From contig OZ244951.1 of assembly GCA_965222315.1 (NCBI GenBank), forward strand, positions 2,356,001-2,420,000: a stretch of DNA of 64,000 nucleotides. The letters run 5' to 3'. Each line of letters opens with the position of its first letter. Within the stretch, counting starts at the first letter, position 1. The notes under the pieces were generated by a model that worked only from the letters and a program-made list of their open reading frames with translations, searched no databases and was not told the origin of the DNA. Source of the stretch: JACKII01 sp965222315 (lineage in GTDB: Bacteria > Pseudomonadota > Alphaproteobacteria > Bin95). Positions 1-8,281 of this stretch are shown here, in pieces. The position numbers were made by a program, and so were the translations under genes.

Positions 1-257
1 GTCACACCGCACCGCTTCAACACGTCAATATTGGCCCGGAAGTTCAAGCCGGAGGGCGGGATGCGGTGGCCCCGGCCATGGCGAGGCAGAAATACCAGCT
101 TCTGGCCATTCAATTCGCCATGCAATACCTCATCGGATGCAACGCCGAAGGGTGAGTGCACCCGCTGCCAGCGCACATTATCGAGGCCGGCGATCTCATA
201 GATGCCGCTTCCGCCGATCACCCCGATAACAGGCGGCGTTCCGGGAGTTCCCGTCAT
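1..257 (-). CDS. mtnP: S-methyl-5'-thioadenosine phosphorylase, 5' part (gene runs off the left edge)
   Basis: The first 85 residues of an MTA phosphorylase, which cleaves 5'-methylthioadenosine with phosphate to adenine and methylthioribose-1-phosphate in the methionine salvage pathway. The phosphate-binding motif GGSGIY lies near residues 15-20 and the family signature RHGRGHRIPP near residues 59-68. The reading frame starts at an ATG at 257 with GAGG-like bases just upstream and stays open to the window edge, so the C-terminal two thirds is missing here. It follows the petABC terminator on the same strand. The adenine it releases would be recovered by the apt product, encoded 59 kb away in this window. 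Confidence 0.9.
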   Translation of the reverse strand, partial: MTGTPGTPPVIGVIGGSGIYEIAGLDNVRWQRVHSPFGVASDEVLHGELNGQKLVFLPRHGRGHRIPPSGLNFRANIDVLKRCGV

Positions 258-293
258 ACCAACTTCCTCCATTCATTCTGTCACAAACAGAAA

Positions 294-318
294 AGGGGCC
301 GCACTAGCAGCGGCCCCT
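294..318 (-). terminator. Rho-independent terminator of the petABC operon
   Basis: On the minus strand a perfect 9-bp stem (AGGGGCCGC with GCGGCCCCT) encloses a 7-base loop and is followed by TTTTCTGTTTG. It lies 27 bases past the petC stop codon and before mtnP, so it should end the bc1 transcript and separate it from mtnP. Confidence 0.85.
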
Positions 319-345
319 CCCCTAATGACGTGCAGTCGTCTGCGA

Positions 346-1113
346 TCAGTGATCGACGTCCGACCAGACTTTCTTCTTCACGAAATACAGCATAACGCTG
401 AGGATCAGGAGGAACGCAACAACCTTGATACCGGTCCGCTTCCGCTCTTCCATGTGCGGCTCAGCCGCGAATGCCAAGAACGTCACCACATCACGGGACA
501 TTTGTTCGACCGTTGCCGGGGTTCCATCTGAGAACTCCACTAGGTCTTCATACAACGGTTGGGCCATCGCGATCTGGTTACCGGCGAAGGCAGTGTTGTA
601 GTGCATGCCTTCGTTGATGGTTACGTCAGCCGGCGCTTCTTCGTAGCCAGTCAGGAGGGCGTAGAGGTAATTTGGTCCGTTGGCCCGGGCCTTCGCCATC
701 AGTGAGAGATCGGGCGGGTAGGCGCCGCCATTGCTGGCGCGCGCTTCCTGCTCGTTGGCATATGGTGCAGGGAACCGGTCGGATGGCAGCCGTGGTACAC
801 TTTCCTCCTGGCCGTCTTCATCGATGACGGTCTTTTCAGCCGTCGCGGCAAGCGCCTTGATAGTATCTTCCGGCAAACCGATCCCTTCCAGGTAGCGGTA
901 TGCCATCAGGTTCATCGTATGGCAGCCGGAACAAACATCCCGGTAGACCTGATAGCCGCGCTGGGCGCTGGCTTGGTCGAACGTCCCGAAGATACCGTCA
1001 AACGACCAGTCCTGGCTCTCGACATCCACGCCGCCGGCGGCATGTACACCGGGAGCCGCGATAGACAGCACCGCTGCCGCGAGAGCGGTTTGAGCAAAGC
1101 GAAGCATTCGCAT
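346..1113 (-). CDS. petC: Cytochrome c1 of the ubiquinol:cytochrome c reductase (complex III)
   Basis: This 255-residue haem protein takes electrons from the Rieske centre and passes them to cytochrome c. It has a Sec signal peptide (about residues 1-25), the covalent haem-binding motif CSGCH at 61-65, a likely Met ligand in the IAM segment around residue 180, and a C-terminal membrane anchor around 227-245 followed by a KKK stop-transfer. Most of the protein is therefore periplasmic. Its start codon overlaps the petB stop by one base (TGATG), which indicates translational coupling. The gene is separate from cytochrome b, unlike the fused fbcH gene of some Rhizobiales. Confidence 0.97.
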   Translation of the reverse strand: MRMLRFAQTALAAAVLSIAAPGVHAAGGVDVESQDWSFDGIFGTFDQASAQRGYQVYRDVCSGCHTMNLMAYRYLEGIGLPEDTIKALAATAEKTVIDEDGQEESVPRLPSDRFPAPYANEQEARASNGGAYPPDLSLMAKARANGPNYLYALLTGYEEAPADVTINEGMHYNTAFAGNQIAMAQPLYEDLVEFSDGTPATVEQMSRDVVTFLAFAAEPHMEERKRTGIKVVAFLLILSVMLYFVKKKVWSDVDH

Positions 1114-2402
1114 CAGGCTTTCTCCATCGGCTTTGCGGCAGCAGCAGCCGCCCCAGCAGCACCTCCGCCCAAAACGGGCTCGGAAATACTGGCCGGTGGT
1201 TGTTTCGGTTTCTCAAACAGACCCAGGTAAGGGATGATGATCAGGAAGTAGGCGAAGTAGAAGATCGTCGCCAGACGGCTCCAGACCACAAATTCCATGC
1301 CCAGCCAGATGTCGTCCGGCGAATTGGCGCCGCACCAGCCCAGAAGAACGCTGTTGGCGACAAACACCCAGAAGAACCACTTGCTGACCGGACGGAAGCG
1401 CATGGAACGCACCGGAGAGCGGTCAAGCCAAGGCAGGATAAATAACACGGCGATGGAGCCGAACATTGCGAGAACGCCCATCAGCTTGTCCGGAATCGCC
1501 CGCAGGATCGCGTAGAACGGTAGAAAATACCATTCCGGCACAATCTCCGGCGGCGTCAGCAACGGATTAGCCTCTATGTAGTTATCAGGGTGACCAAGGT
1601 AATCCGGGGCGAAGAAAACGACTGCTGCAAAGATCGTCAGGAACACCGCGATACCGAAATAGTCCTTCACCGTGTAATACGGCGCAAATGGGATTGTGTC
1701 CTGCTTGCCTTTGGTATCAATGCCCAGCGGATTGTTCGAGCCATGGGTGTGCAGCGCCACAATGTGCAGGAACACCACGCCAAAGATCACGAATGGCAGC
1801 AGGAAGTGCAGCACGAAAAAGCGGTTCAGCGTCGGGTTATCGACAGAAAAGCCACCCCAGAGCCAAACCACCAAATCTTCGCCGATCAACGGGATGGCGG
1901 AGAACAGGTTGGTAATAACCTTAGCGCCCCAGAAGCTCATCTGGCCCCAAGGCAGCACATAACCCATGAATGCGGTCGCCATCATCAGCAGCAGGATAAC
2001 CACGCCAAGGATCCACAACAGTTCGCGCGGCGACTTGTAAGAACCGTAGTAGAGTCCGCGGAAAATATGGATGAAGACCACGATAAAGAAGAAGCTGGCG
2101 CCGTTCATATGAACGAAGCGGATTGCCCAGCCATAATTTACGTCGCGCATGATGCGCTCGACGCTTGCGAAAGCGTGATCCACGTGCGGCGTGTAATGCA
2201 TCGCTAGCACCAGGCCGGTCGCAATCATCAGCACAAGGCAGAACCCGGCCAGCGAACCGAAGTTCCACCAGTAATTCAGATTCTTCGGCGCAGGGTAATC
2301 GACAGTAGAATGGTTCATCATGGTGATCACCGGGAGGCGGTGATCGACCCATTTCAGCAACGGATTGGTAATCTCCGTATGCGGCGTCCGATTGTCAGCC
2401 AT
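1113..2402 (-). CDS. petB: Cytochrome b of complex III
   Basis: The 429-residue integral membrane core of the bc1 complex, carrying the two b haems and the quinol oxidation and reduction sites. The two pairs of axial histidines have the expected 14-residue spacing, at His98/His112 and His199/His213. The Qo-site PEWY motif is at 289-292. Eight or more hydrophobic segments are visible. An Ala/Gly/Pro-rich C-terminal tail of roughly 25 residues follows the last membrane span. The gene lies 5 bp after petA and overlaps petC by one base, so all three subunits come from one mRNA. Confidence 0.98.
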   Translation of the reverse strand: MADNRTPHTEITNPLLKWVDHRLPVITMMNHSTVDYPAPKNLNYWWNFGSLAGFCLVLMIATGLVLAMHYTPHVDHAFASVERIMRDVNYGWAIRFVHMNGASFFFIVVFIHIFRGLYYGSYKSPRELLWILGVVILLLMMATAFMGYVLPWGQMSFWGAKVITNLFSAIPLIGEDLVVWLWGGFSVDNPTLNRFFVLHFLLPFVIFGVVFLHIVALHTHGSNNPLGIDTKGKQDTIPFAPYYTVKDYFGIAVFLTIFAAVVFFAPDYLGHPDNYIEANPLLTPPEIVPEWYFLPFYAILRAIPDKLMGVLAMFGSIAVLFILPWLDRSPVRSMRFRPVSKWFFWVFVANSVLLGWCGANSPDDIWLGMEFVVWSRLATIFYFAYFLIIIPYLGLFEKPKQPPASISEPVLGGGAAGAAAAAAKPMEKA

Positions 2403-2407
2403 CGCGC

Positions 2408-2959
2408 TTACCCGATCTTTACCAGCGTATCCGACACAAACTCATACGGCGGAACCGGCAGGTTGGATGGCGCCGGCCCCTTCCGAATACGGCCCGACGT
2501 GTCGTAGTGCGAACCATGGCAGGGGCAGAACCAGCCGTCGAAGTCACCCTTTTTGTCTGTTGCCTTCTGCCCGAGCGGGATACAACCGAGGTGCGTGCAA
2601 ACACCGACCATTACCAGCCATTCCGGCTTCAGGACCCGAGCGTCGTCGGTCTCAGGGTCGGGAAGGTCATCCAGCGGCACGCCTTCTGCTTCCTCGATTT
2701 CCTTCGCGGTACGATGTCGGATGAATACCGGCGTACCACGCCACATCACCGTCACCGCCTGCCCTTCGGCAATCGGTCCGATATCCACGTCAATCGATGA
2801 CACCGCAAGAGCATCGGCGGCAGGGTTCAGGGAGTCGACCAAAGGCCAAATCGCTGCTGCCGTGCCAACCGCGGCCATACCGCCGGTCGCCATCATCAGA
2901 AAGTCCCGGCGGGTCCCATCGTGTTCACCGTGGCCGGACCCGTTTGCGGCTTCCGCCAT
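2408..2959 (-). CDS. petA: Rieske iron-sulfur subunit of complex III
   Basis: This 183-residue subunit transfers the first electron from ubiquinol at the Qo site. A twin-arginine signal-anchor (TRRDF at 16-20, then a hydrophobic helix) matches Tat export of the folded [2Fe-2S] domain. Cluster ligands are visible as C121-T-H123-L-G-C126 and C145-P-C147-H148, where C121, H123, C145 and H148 bind iron and C126 and C147 form the disulfide. The ATG at 2959 has a strong GGAAGGAA ribosome-binding site. It is the first gene of the petABC operon, whose promoter should lie in the region upstream. Confidence 0.98.
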   Translation of the reverse strand: MAEAANGSGHGEHDGTRRDFLMMATGGMAAVGTAAAIWPLVDSLNPAADALAVSSIDVDIGPIAEGQAVTVMWRGTPVFIRHRTAKEIEEAEGVPLDDLPDPETDDARVLKPEWLVMVGVCTHLGCIPLGQKATDKKGDFDGWFCPCHGSHYDTSGRIRKGPAPSNLPVPPYEFVSDTLVKIG

Positions 2960-3454
2960 CGTTGTTCCTTCCTAGCAGAAAGACATTCACTTAGCGCTCC
3001 GGTCTAGCCGAGACTGCGCCAGTTCTCAAAAGTGCGCCCGGTCGCAAGCGTCAATCCGCCACACAAAAGTCAGCCTTTGGCCGGCCCATCAGCATGACGA
3101 TCAATACACCTGCAATTCCGCTCGCTGCACCCGCCAAAACCGGCAGGTCGGAGGACTTATAGACATCGAACACCCTACCCGCCAGAGACGGACCGAGGGG
3201 TACCGAATGCAACGCTTGTATACGGCCAGCCGACAATACTCGATAGGCGTTTCGTCCCAAAATCGTCACTGGGTGAGAAAGCGCAGGCCGTCCGGGCTAT
3301 CCCCAAGCCGCCCAAGAATGCCGCGCCGGGCCCCGACACGTTTCTGTCATTATCCCGGATTATGCGTGTTATTGGAGGATCGCTGATGGGAATGCCTTCA
3401 GGCACCGATGCTCAAGCCTAACTCGCGCACCCCTTTATGCGGCGGATATTTTCG
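2960..3454. other. Intergenic region between divergent petABC and phnN; no supported gene
   Basis: About 490 bases with no convincing gene. It must hold the promoter for petABC (minus strand) and probably one for phnN (plus strand), but I see no unambiguous -35/-10 pair or operator. A GTG-started minus-strand frame at 3051-3269 encodes 72 residues ending in one hydrophobic stretch. It lacks a ribosome-binding site and has mixed third-position bases, so I do not call it a gene. Confidence 0.5.
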
Positions 3455-4000
3455 ATGCAACGCGGCACTCTGTTTCTCGTGGTCGGGCCCAGCGGCGCTG
3501 GCAAGGATACCCTGCTGGATGCGGCACGGCAGCGACTGGACGGCGACGGACAGTATTGCTTCCCCAAGCGGCTGATTACGCGCCCGCCGGACGCCGGCGG
3601 GGAAGACCACATAGCCGTCTCCCCCCAGCAATTCGAAGCGAAGAAATCAAATGGGGAACTCGTGCTACATTGGACGGCGCACGGCCTGTCATACGGTATT
3701 CCAGCCAGCACCGCAGAAGCGCTCGCAGCAGGCCAGCATGTGGTGGTTAACGTATCCCGGTCCGTCTTGAACGAAGCCCGGCTGCGTCTCCAGCCCGTGC
3801 GCATACTCTCAGTTGAGGTGCCGCCGGACGTTCTGCGTCAACGCCTGCAGAACCGTGGGCGGGAAGAGGGTGGCGATTTGGATGAGCGGCTCCGGCGGGC
3901 CACCGCATTTGCGGTGGATGGCGAAGACGTGACGGTGATTCGGAACGATAGTGATATCGAAACCGCGGCTGCGCGCTTTCTTCAGGCGCTAACTCTTTGA
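3455..4000 (+). CDS. phnN: Ribose 1,5-bisphosphate phosphokinase PhnN
   Basis: A P-loop kinase of the guanylate-kinase fold that phosphorylates ribose 1,5-bisphosphate to PRPP, the last step of the C-P lyase pathway. The Walker A motif GPSGAGKD lies near residues 11-18, the RLITRP segment near 40-45, and the protein is about 181 residues, typical of PhnN. I prefer the ATG at 3455, which gives a short family-like N-terminus. An in-frame ATG at 3437 is possible, and neither has a strong ribosome-binding site. No other phn gene is nearby, so it may serve as a general PRPP salvage route (inference). Its 3' end overlaps the convergent Trm112-family gene by 12 bp. Confidence 0.88.
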   Translation: MQRGTLFLVVGPSGAGKDTLLDAARQRLDGDGQYCFPKRLITRPPDAGGEDHIAVSPQQFEAKKSNGELVLHWTAHGLSYGIPASTAEALAAGQHVVVNVSRSVLNEARLRLQPVRILSVEVPPDVLRQRLQNRGREEGGDLDERLRRATAFAVDGEDVTVIRNDSDIETAAARFLQALTL

Positions 4001-4183
4001 CTCCGCAGTGGCGTCCAGGTTCCGCGCTTCGTCCACCAGCATGATCGGAATGCCGTCGCGGATCGGGAAGGCCAGCCGGCCAGCCTCGCTAATCAGTTCC
4101 TGGCGGGCGCGGTCATAGGTCAGCGGCTTCTTGGTGACCGGACACACCAGAATTTCGAGAAGGCGCTGATCGAGGTCGCTCAT
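3989..4183 (-). CDS. Trm112 family protein (YcaR-like)
   Basis: A 64-residue protein of the Trm112/UPF0434 family, recognisable by LEILVCPVTKKPL near residues 9-21 and FPIRDGIPIML near 39-49. Eukaryotic and archaeal Trm112 activates methyltransferases. The bacterial role is poorly defined. Only one cysteine of the usual zinc-binding set is visible, as in many proteobacterial members. It is the last gene of a cnoX/LON-domain/Trm112 run on the minus strand, an arrangement I associate with alphaproteobacteria, and lies 55 bp after the LON-domain gene. Confidence 0.9.
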   Translation of the reverse strand: MSDLDQRLLEILVCPVTKKPLTYDRARQELISEAGRLAFPIRDGIPIMLVDEARNLDATAESKS

Positions 4184-4238
4184 TGGTCAATCATCCTGAT
4201 GACATCCTGGTGGCGCACCCCAGGGGTTGATCAAAGCA

Positions 4239-4871
4239 TTAGTGGATGGCGGCGGGGCCGCCGCTTCCTAGATCCATCTCGCAGAGGGCGATCATCAAGG
4301 CGCAACGCTCGGCAACCGTCCCAGCCTCAAGCAAGGCTTGCTTTTCCTGCGGGTTGAACGGGCAGGCAGCAGCCAGTGCATTCACCAGCGCCTCGTTCGA
4401 GGCTTTCTCGGCATCGTCCCAGTTCGCCTGGAGATTGCGGCGCTCGAGGTAGCCGCGCAGCGCCTCCAGCAGTTGCGGGCGTTCGATTTCCTGACGGTCT
4501 GGAGTCAGGTCGTTCCGGAAGTCCGAATAATCGGCCTCGACGCGGCGATATCCGTCCTTCTGAGAGATCTCCTGGGCGATGCGCAGCCGGATCTGCCCCT
4601 TCAGCACAATATTGTAGCGGCCGTCATCGCCATCTTCCGACGTGATGATCTTGCCGAGGCAAGCGACCGGATAAACCGGCGGGTTCATCGGATCGCCCGC
4701 GGCGCCGCTAGGTTGAACCATCGCAATAAAACCATCACCGTCCAGGGCATCGCGTGTCATTGCCCGGTACCGCGGCTCGAATATGTGCAGCGGCAGCGGC
4801 GCGCGTGGTAGCAACAGCACGCCGCTCAGCGGGAAAATCGGTACAATGGCGGGTAGCGGCTCGTCAGTCAT
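4239..4871 (-). CDS. LON peptidase substrate-binding domain protein
   Basis: A 210-residue protein made of the LON N-terminal (substrate-binding) domain without ATPase or protease domains. The family signature is visible near the N-terminus as PIFPLSGVLLLP, then HIFEPRYR near residues 37-44. The start at 4871 is chosen because the frame continues upstream into the 3' end of cnoX, while this ATG gives the usual short lead-in to the domain and lies 14 bp after the cnoX stop. Co-transcription with a thioredoxin-type holdase suggests a role in handling damaged proteins (inference). The exact function is unknown. Confidence 0.92.
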   Translation of the reverse strand: MTDEPLPAIVPIFPLSGVLLLPRAPLPLHIFEPRYRAMTRDALDGDGFIAMVQPSGAAGDPMNPPVYPVACLGKIITSEDGDDGRYNIVLKGQIRLRIAQEISQKDGYRRVEADYSDFRNDLTPDRQEIERPQLLEALRGYLERRNLQANWDDAEKASNEALVNALAAACPFNPQEKQALLEAGTVAERCALMIALCEMDLGSGGPAAIH

Positions 4872-4885
4872 AGGGCACTCAGTAC

Positions 4886-5785
4886 TTAGCTGAACATGAA
4901 CGAGGAGAGCCGCCGGCGTGTCTGGATAGTCAGCTTGTCGGTCGGTCCCCAAGCCTCAAAAAACTTCACCAACTGCTTCCGCGCGCCATCATCATCCCAA
5001 CTGCGGTCGCGTTTGACGATTTCCAGCAGGTGATCGGCTGCCAGGTCGTTCTTCTTGGCGGCAAAAAGGGCCATCGCCAGATCAAAACGGGCCTGATGAT
5101 TGTCGGCGTCAGCATCAACCGCGGCCTGCAGTTCAGAGAGGTCGCCAGCGTCGCCGGACTGCTCCGCCAGTTCAACGGCGCTGAACGCACCCGCGATAAG
5201 CTGGTCGTTGCGCGCGTTCACTGGTATTTCGTCAATCAGGCTGCGGGCGTCTTCTACCTGGCCATTCTGCACACAGGCGAGCGCCAAACCCGCGCGTGCG
5301 GTGTAATTCTCTGGTTCCGCCTGCATCACCTGAGCAAAGATTCCGGCTGCCGTCTCGGTATCACCGTTCTCCAGCGCTTCCTGCGCCTGCTTGATCGCAT
5401 CGTCGATAGGGGAATCGACCTTGTCGCCGACGACCTTTTCAAGGAACATTTTTATCTGGCTTTCGGGCAGCGCGCCCATGAAGCCGTCGAACGGCTGGCC
5501 ATCCTTAAAGGCGAAGACGGCGGGGATGGACTGAATACGAAGCTGCTGGGCCACCATGGGGCTCTGGTCGATATCGACCTTCACCAGCTTTACCTTGCCG
5601 CCTGCGCCTTTCACCACTTTCTCGAGGATGGGCCCAAGCTGCTTGCAAGGCCCGCACCAGGGCGCCCAGAAATCGACAATGACCGGCACCTGCTTGGATG
5701 CCTCTATCACGTCGACCATGAATGTCTGGTCGGAACTGTCTTTGATCAAATCAGCCGGGATTGCGCCGTCACCTGCATCTAACAT
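4886..5785 (-). CDS. cnoX: CnoX/YbbN-type thioredoxin-like co-chaperone with TPR region
   Basis: A 299-residue two-part protein: an N-terminal thioredoxin domain with the WCGPC active site at 43-47 and a C-terminal tetratricopeptide-like region from about residue 130. E. coli CnoX is a holdase that protects proteins from oxidation and hands them to GroEL and DnaK. That homologue lacks the reactive WCGPC motif, whereas here both cysteines are present, so this version may retain redox activity. ATG at 5785 with GAGGAA upstream. It heads the operon with the LON-domain and Trm112 genes. Confidence 0.9.
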   Translation of the reverse strand: MLDAGDGAIPADLIKDSSDQTFMVDVIEASKQVPVIVDFWAPWCGPCKQLGPILEKVVKGAGGKVKLVKVDIDQSPMVAQQLRIQSIPAVFAFKDGQPFDGFMGALPESQIKMFLEKVVGDKVDSPIDDAIKQAQEALENGDTETAAGIFAQVMQAEPENYTARAGLALACVQNGQVEDARSLIDEIPVNARNDQLIAGAFSAVELAEQSGDAGDLSELQAAVDADADNHQARFDLAMALFAAKKNDLAADHLLEIVKRDRSWDDDGARKQLVKFFEAWGPTDKLTIQTRRRLSSFMFS

Positions 5786-5916
5786 CGGTGTTCCTCGAAC
5801 CTCTTTTGCGGTTCAGCCTGCGTGTTGGTCCTGTAAGCCGCAACATGGCGAGAGACCCCCGCAAACGCAAGTCTTCTGCGGCCATCAAGCCGTTCGGAAG
5901 TCATGCGGGAGTATTG

Positions 5917-7119
5917 TCAGGAACGGATAATACCCTTTTCCGCCAGGGCCGCGACCTGCTCTGTACTATAGCCCAATATCTCCCGCAGCACCTCGCCGGA
6001 GTGTTGCCCCAGGAGCGGCGCACCGACCGGCTGGCGGACGGGTGTACTGGAAAAGGCCAGGGGCGAGCGCACGACCGGCACCGTGCCTTCGCTGGCGTGG
6101 GGCGCCTGCTGCACCAAATCTCTCGCCGCTGTCTCCGGGGAATCGAGGGCCTCTCCCGTCGTTCGGATCGGCCCGGCCGGGATGCCTGCCTGCCGGAGCC
6201 TTTCCACCCATGCTGCCGCCGTGTCGCTGGCGAAGATGCCGTCCAAAATTTCCTTCAATGCTTCCCGGTTGGTGACGCGGGCCGCATTCTTCGCAAACCG
6301 CTCGTCGTCGAGCAGGTCAGGCCGGTTGATCGCCGTCCGGCAGAACCTCACGAACAGGGCGTCGCCCGCGATGGTCAGAAGCAATGGCCCGTCCTTCGCT
6401 TCGAACACACCCAAAGGCTGGGCGACAAGGCTGGAATTGCCGACGCGGGTTTCGTCGATCCCCTCTACCAAATAACGGGCGTGGTATGGCAGCATGACGG
6501 AGAGGCTGCTGTCATAAATCGGCACGTCGATGCTTTGCCCCTGGCCTGTGCGGCCCCTGGCGACGAGCGCGGCAAGGATCGCCTGGGCGGCGTACTGGCC
6601 GGCCATCACGTCGAACAGCGAGACGCCGACGCGCATGGGCGGACCGTCCGCCTCCCCCGTTAGGGCCATCAGGCCCACTTCCGCCTGGGCAACCGGGTCG
6701 TAGCCACCGCGGTCCTTCAGCGGGCCGGTGCGGCCATAGCCGGAGATCGAGCAATAGACCAGGCCCGGCATCTCGCCTTTCAGGTCGTCGTAGCCGAGGC
6801 CGTAGCGGTCCATGGTGCCCGTGCGCATCGCTTCGATCATCACGTCGCATTGTGCGGCCAGGGCCCGGACTGCCGCCGCCCCTTCGGGTTGCGTGAAATC
6901 GATGGCGAGGCTTTTCTTGTTGCGGTTGATCGCCATGAAATAGGGGGACTCGCCTTCCCTGCCGGGCGATTTGAAATGGCGGGTCTCGTCGCCGGTCTTC
7001 GGGTTTTCCACCTTGATCACCTCCGCCCCCAGGTCGGAGAGCATCATGGTGCAGAATGGCCCCGCCAGTACGCGGGTCAGGTCGAGGATGCGGATACCCT
7101 GAAGCGGACTGTCGGGCAT
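5917..7119 (-). CDS. CaiB/BaiF family CoA-transferase (family III)
   Basis: A 400-residue CoA-transferase that moves CoA between carboxylic acids. It begins with the family motif GIRILDLTRVLAGP (8-21), followed by GAEVIKVE (31-38). The catalytic aspartate is recognisable as Asp141 in GGYDPV. The start at 7119 removes an unlikely Arg/Trp-rich upstream extension and has a GGTTCC-type weak leader. Its substrate cannot be told from sequence. It is divergent from the 2-hydroxyacid dehydrogenase gene, with about 130 bp of shared promoter region. Confidence 0.9.
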   Translation of the reverse strand: MPDSPLQGIRILDLTRVLAGPFCTMMLSDLGAEVIKVENPKTGDETRHFKSPGREGESPYFMAINRNKKSLAIDFTQPEGAAAVRALAAQCDVMIEAMRTGTMDRYGLGYDDLKGEMPGLVYCSISGYGRTGPLKDRGGYDPVAQAEVGLMALTGEADGPPMRVGVSLFDVMAGQYAAQAILAALVARGRTGQGQSIDVPIYDSSLSVMLPYHARYLVEGIDETRVGNSSLVAQPLGVFEAKDGPLLLTIAGDALFVRFCRTAINRPDLLDDERFAKNAARVTNREALKEILDGIFASDTAAAWVERLRQAGIPAGPIRTTGEALDSPETAARDLVQQAPHASEGTVPVVRSPLAFSSTPVRQPVGAPLLGQHSGEVLREILGYSTEQVAALAEKGIIRS

Positions 7120-7250
7120 GGTGGTTCCTTGGTCGACGTTTGGCGGTTCTTCTTGTACCCAGAAGCATTGCCGCCCCTGGGCGGTTCTGCAATCGTTTCG
7201 CCATCGCCATCGTTTCGCCATAGATAAGAGCCGATAGAGGGAGAGCGCCA

Positions 7251-8228
7251 GTGCGCGTGCATATTGAATGGTTGAGCACGAAGTCGCCGCACATGCGGCT
7301 CGACCGTCCAATCTGGGAACAGGCGGCGGCCCGCCACCCAGGCGCCGCTGAACGGCTCGATGTCACGGTCGGCAAGGACCTGAAAGACGAGTCGCCCTAT
7401 GCCGACACGGAAATCCTGATCACCCAGACGGTCAACAAAGAGCGGCTGAAACAGATCGCGCCGAAGCTGAAATGGGTGTTCGCCACGTCCGCTGGCGTCG
7501 AGAATTTCATGCCGTTGGATTGGCTGCCGCGAGGCGTTCAATTTTCCAACAATAGCGGCACGCATATCCCGAAGTTCCGAGAGTTTATCGGCATGGCGCT
7601 GACCATGCTGCATATGGGGTTTCCCGCACTGGGCACGCAGCAGCGGGAGCGGCGCTGGGAGCAAGTATTCACCAGCCTGATCCGTGGCAAGACGGTCTGT
7701 ATCGTCAGCTTCGGTGCGCTGGGCGCGACCGCGGCGGAGGTTGCCAAGGGCATGGGCCTGAATGTCAGGGTGGTCAGGCGCAATCCGACGGCCGACCCAC
7801 GGGCTGACGAAATGTTTGGCACGGACCGCCTGCACGAGGCTTTGCAAGGCGCGGACTTCCTGGTGATTGCCTCTCCCCTGACGCCGGATACCAAGGGTCT
7901 GATCCGCGGACCGGAACTGGATTGTTTGAAGCCTGGCGCCAGCGTTCTGAACGTCGGGCGGGGCCCTGTGCTGGACAACGACGCGCTCTGCGAGCGGTTG
8001 GACAGCGGCAGGCTGGCAGGGGCGATGATCGACGTATTCGTGCCGGAGCCGCTGCCCGCCGACTCGCCCTTGTGGCATCAGAAGAACCTGCTGGTGACGC
8101 CGCACATGTGTTCCGACGATCCGGAACACTATATCCAGCGTTCGCTCGACATATTCTTCGAAGAACTGGCGCGGTACGAAGCAGGCCAACCCTTGAAAAA
8201 CCGCATCGATCCCGTTACCGGCTACTGA
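7251..8228 (+). CDS. D-isomer-specific 2-hydroxyacid dehydrogenase
   Basis: A 325-residue NAD(P)-dependent oxidoreductase that interconverts a 2-oxoacid and a D-2-hydroxyacid. The Rossmann loop reads SFGALG around residues 155-160, an altered form of the usual GxGxxG. The later signatures are present: LVIASPLTPDTKGLI, VLNVGRGPVLD and the C-terminal PHMCSDDPE, which supplies the catalytic histidine. The start is GTG at 7251 with GAGGGAGAG eight bases upstream. The substrate is unknown. Divergent from the CoA-transferase gene. Confidence 0.88.
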   Translation: MRVHIEWLSTKSPHMRLDRPIWEQAAARHPGAAERLDVTVGKDLKDESPYADTEILITQTVNKERLKQIAPKLKWVFATSAGVENFMPLDWLPRGVQFSNNSGTHIPKFREFIGMALTMLHMGFPALGTQQRERRWEQVFTSLIRGKTVCIVSFGALGATAAEVAKGMGLNVRVVRRNPTADPRADEMFGTDRLHEALQGADFLVIASPLTPDTKGLIRGPELDCLKPGASVLNVGRGPVLDNDALCERLDSGRLAGAMIDVFVPEPLPADSPLWHQKNLLVTPHMCSDDPEHYIQRSLDIFFEELARYEAGQPLKNRIDPVTGY

Positions 8229-8281
8229 TCGCTCCCCGCTGCCGCCCCTACCACAGCGCCCGCCGATTGGCCCCTCCCCTT

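Noticed and set aside
3051..3269. 72-residue minus-strand frame upstream of petABC with one hydrophobic stretch
   Set aside because: GTG start without a ribosome-binding site, mixed third-position bases and no recognisable family. Overlapping frames of similar quality exist in the same region.
3455..4000. C-P lyase (phn) operon
   Set aside because: Only phnN is present. No phnG to phnM genes are near.
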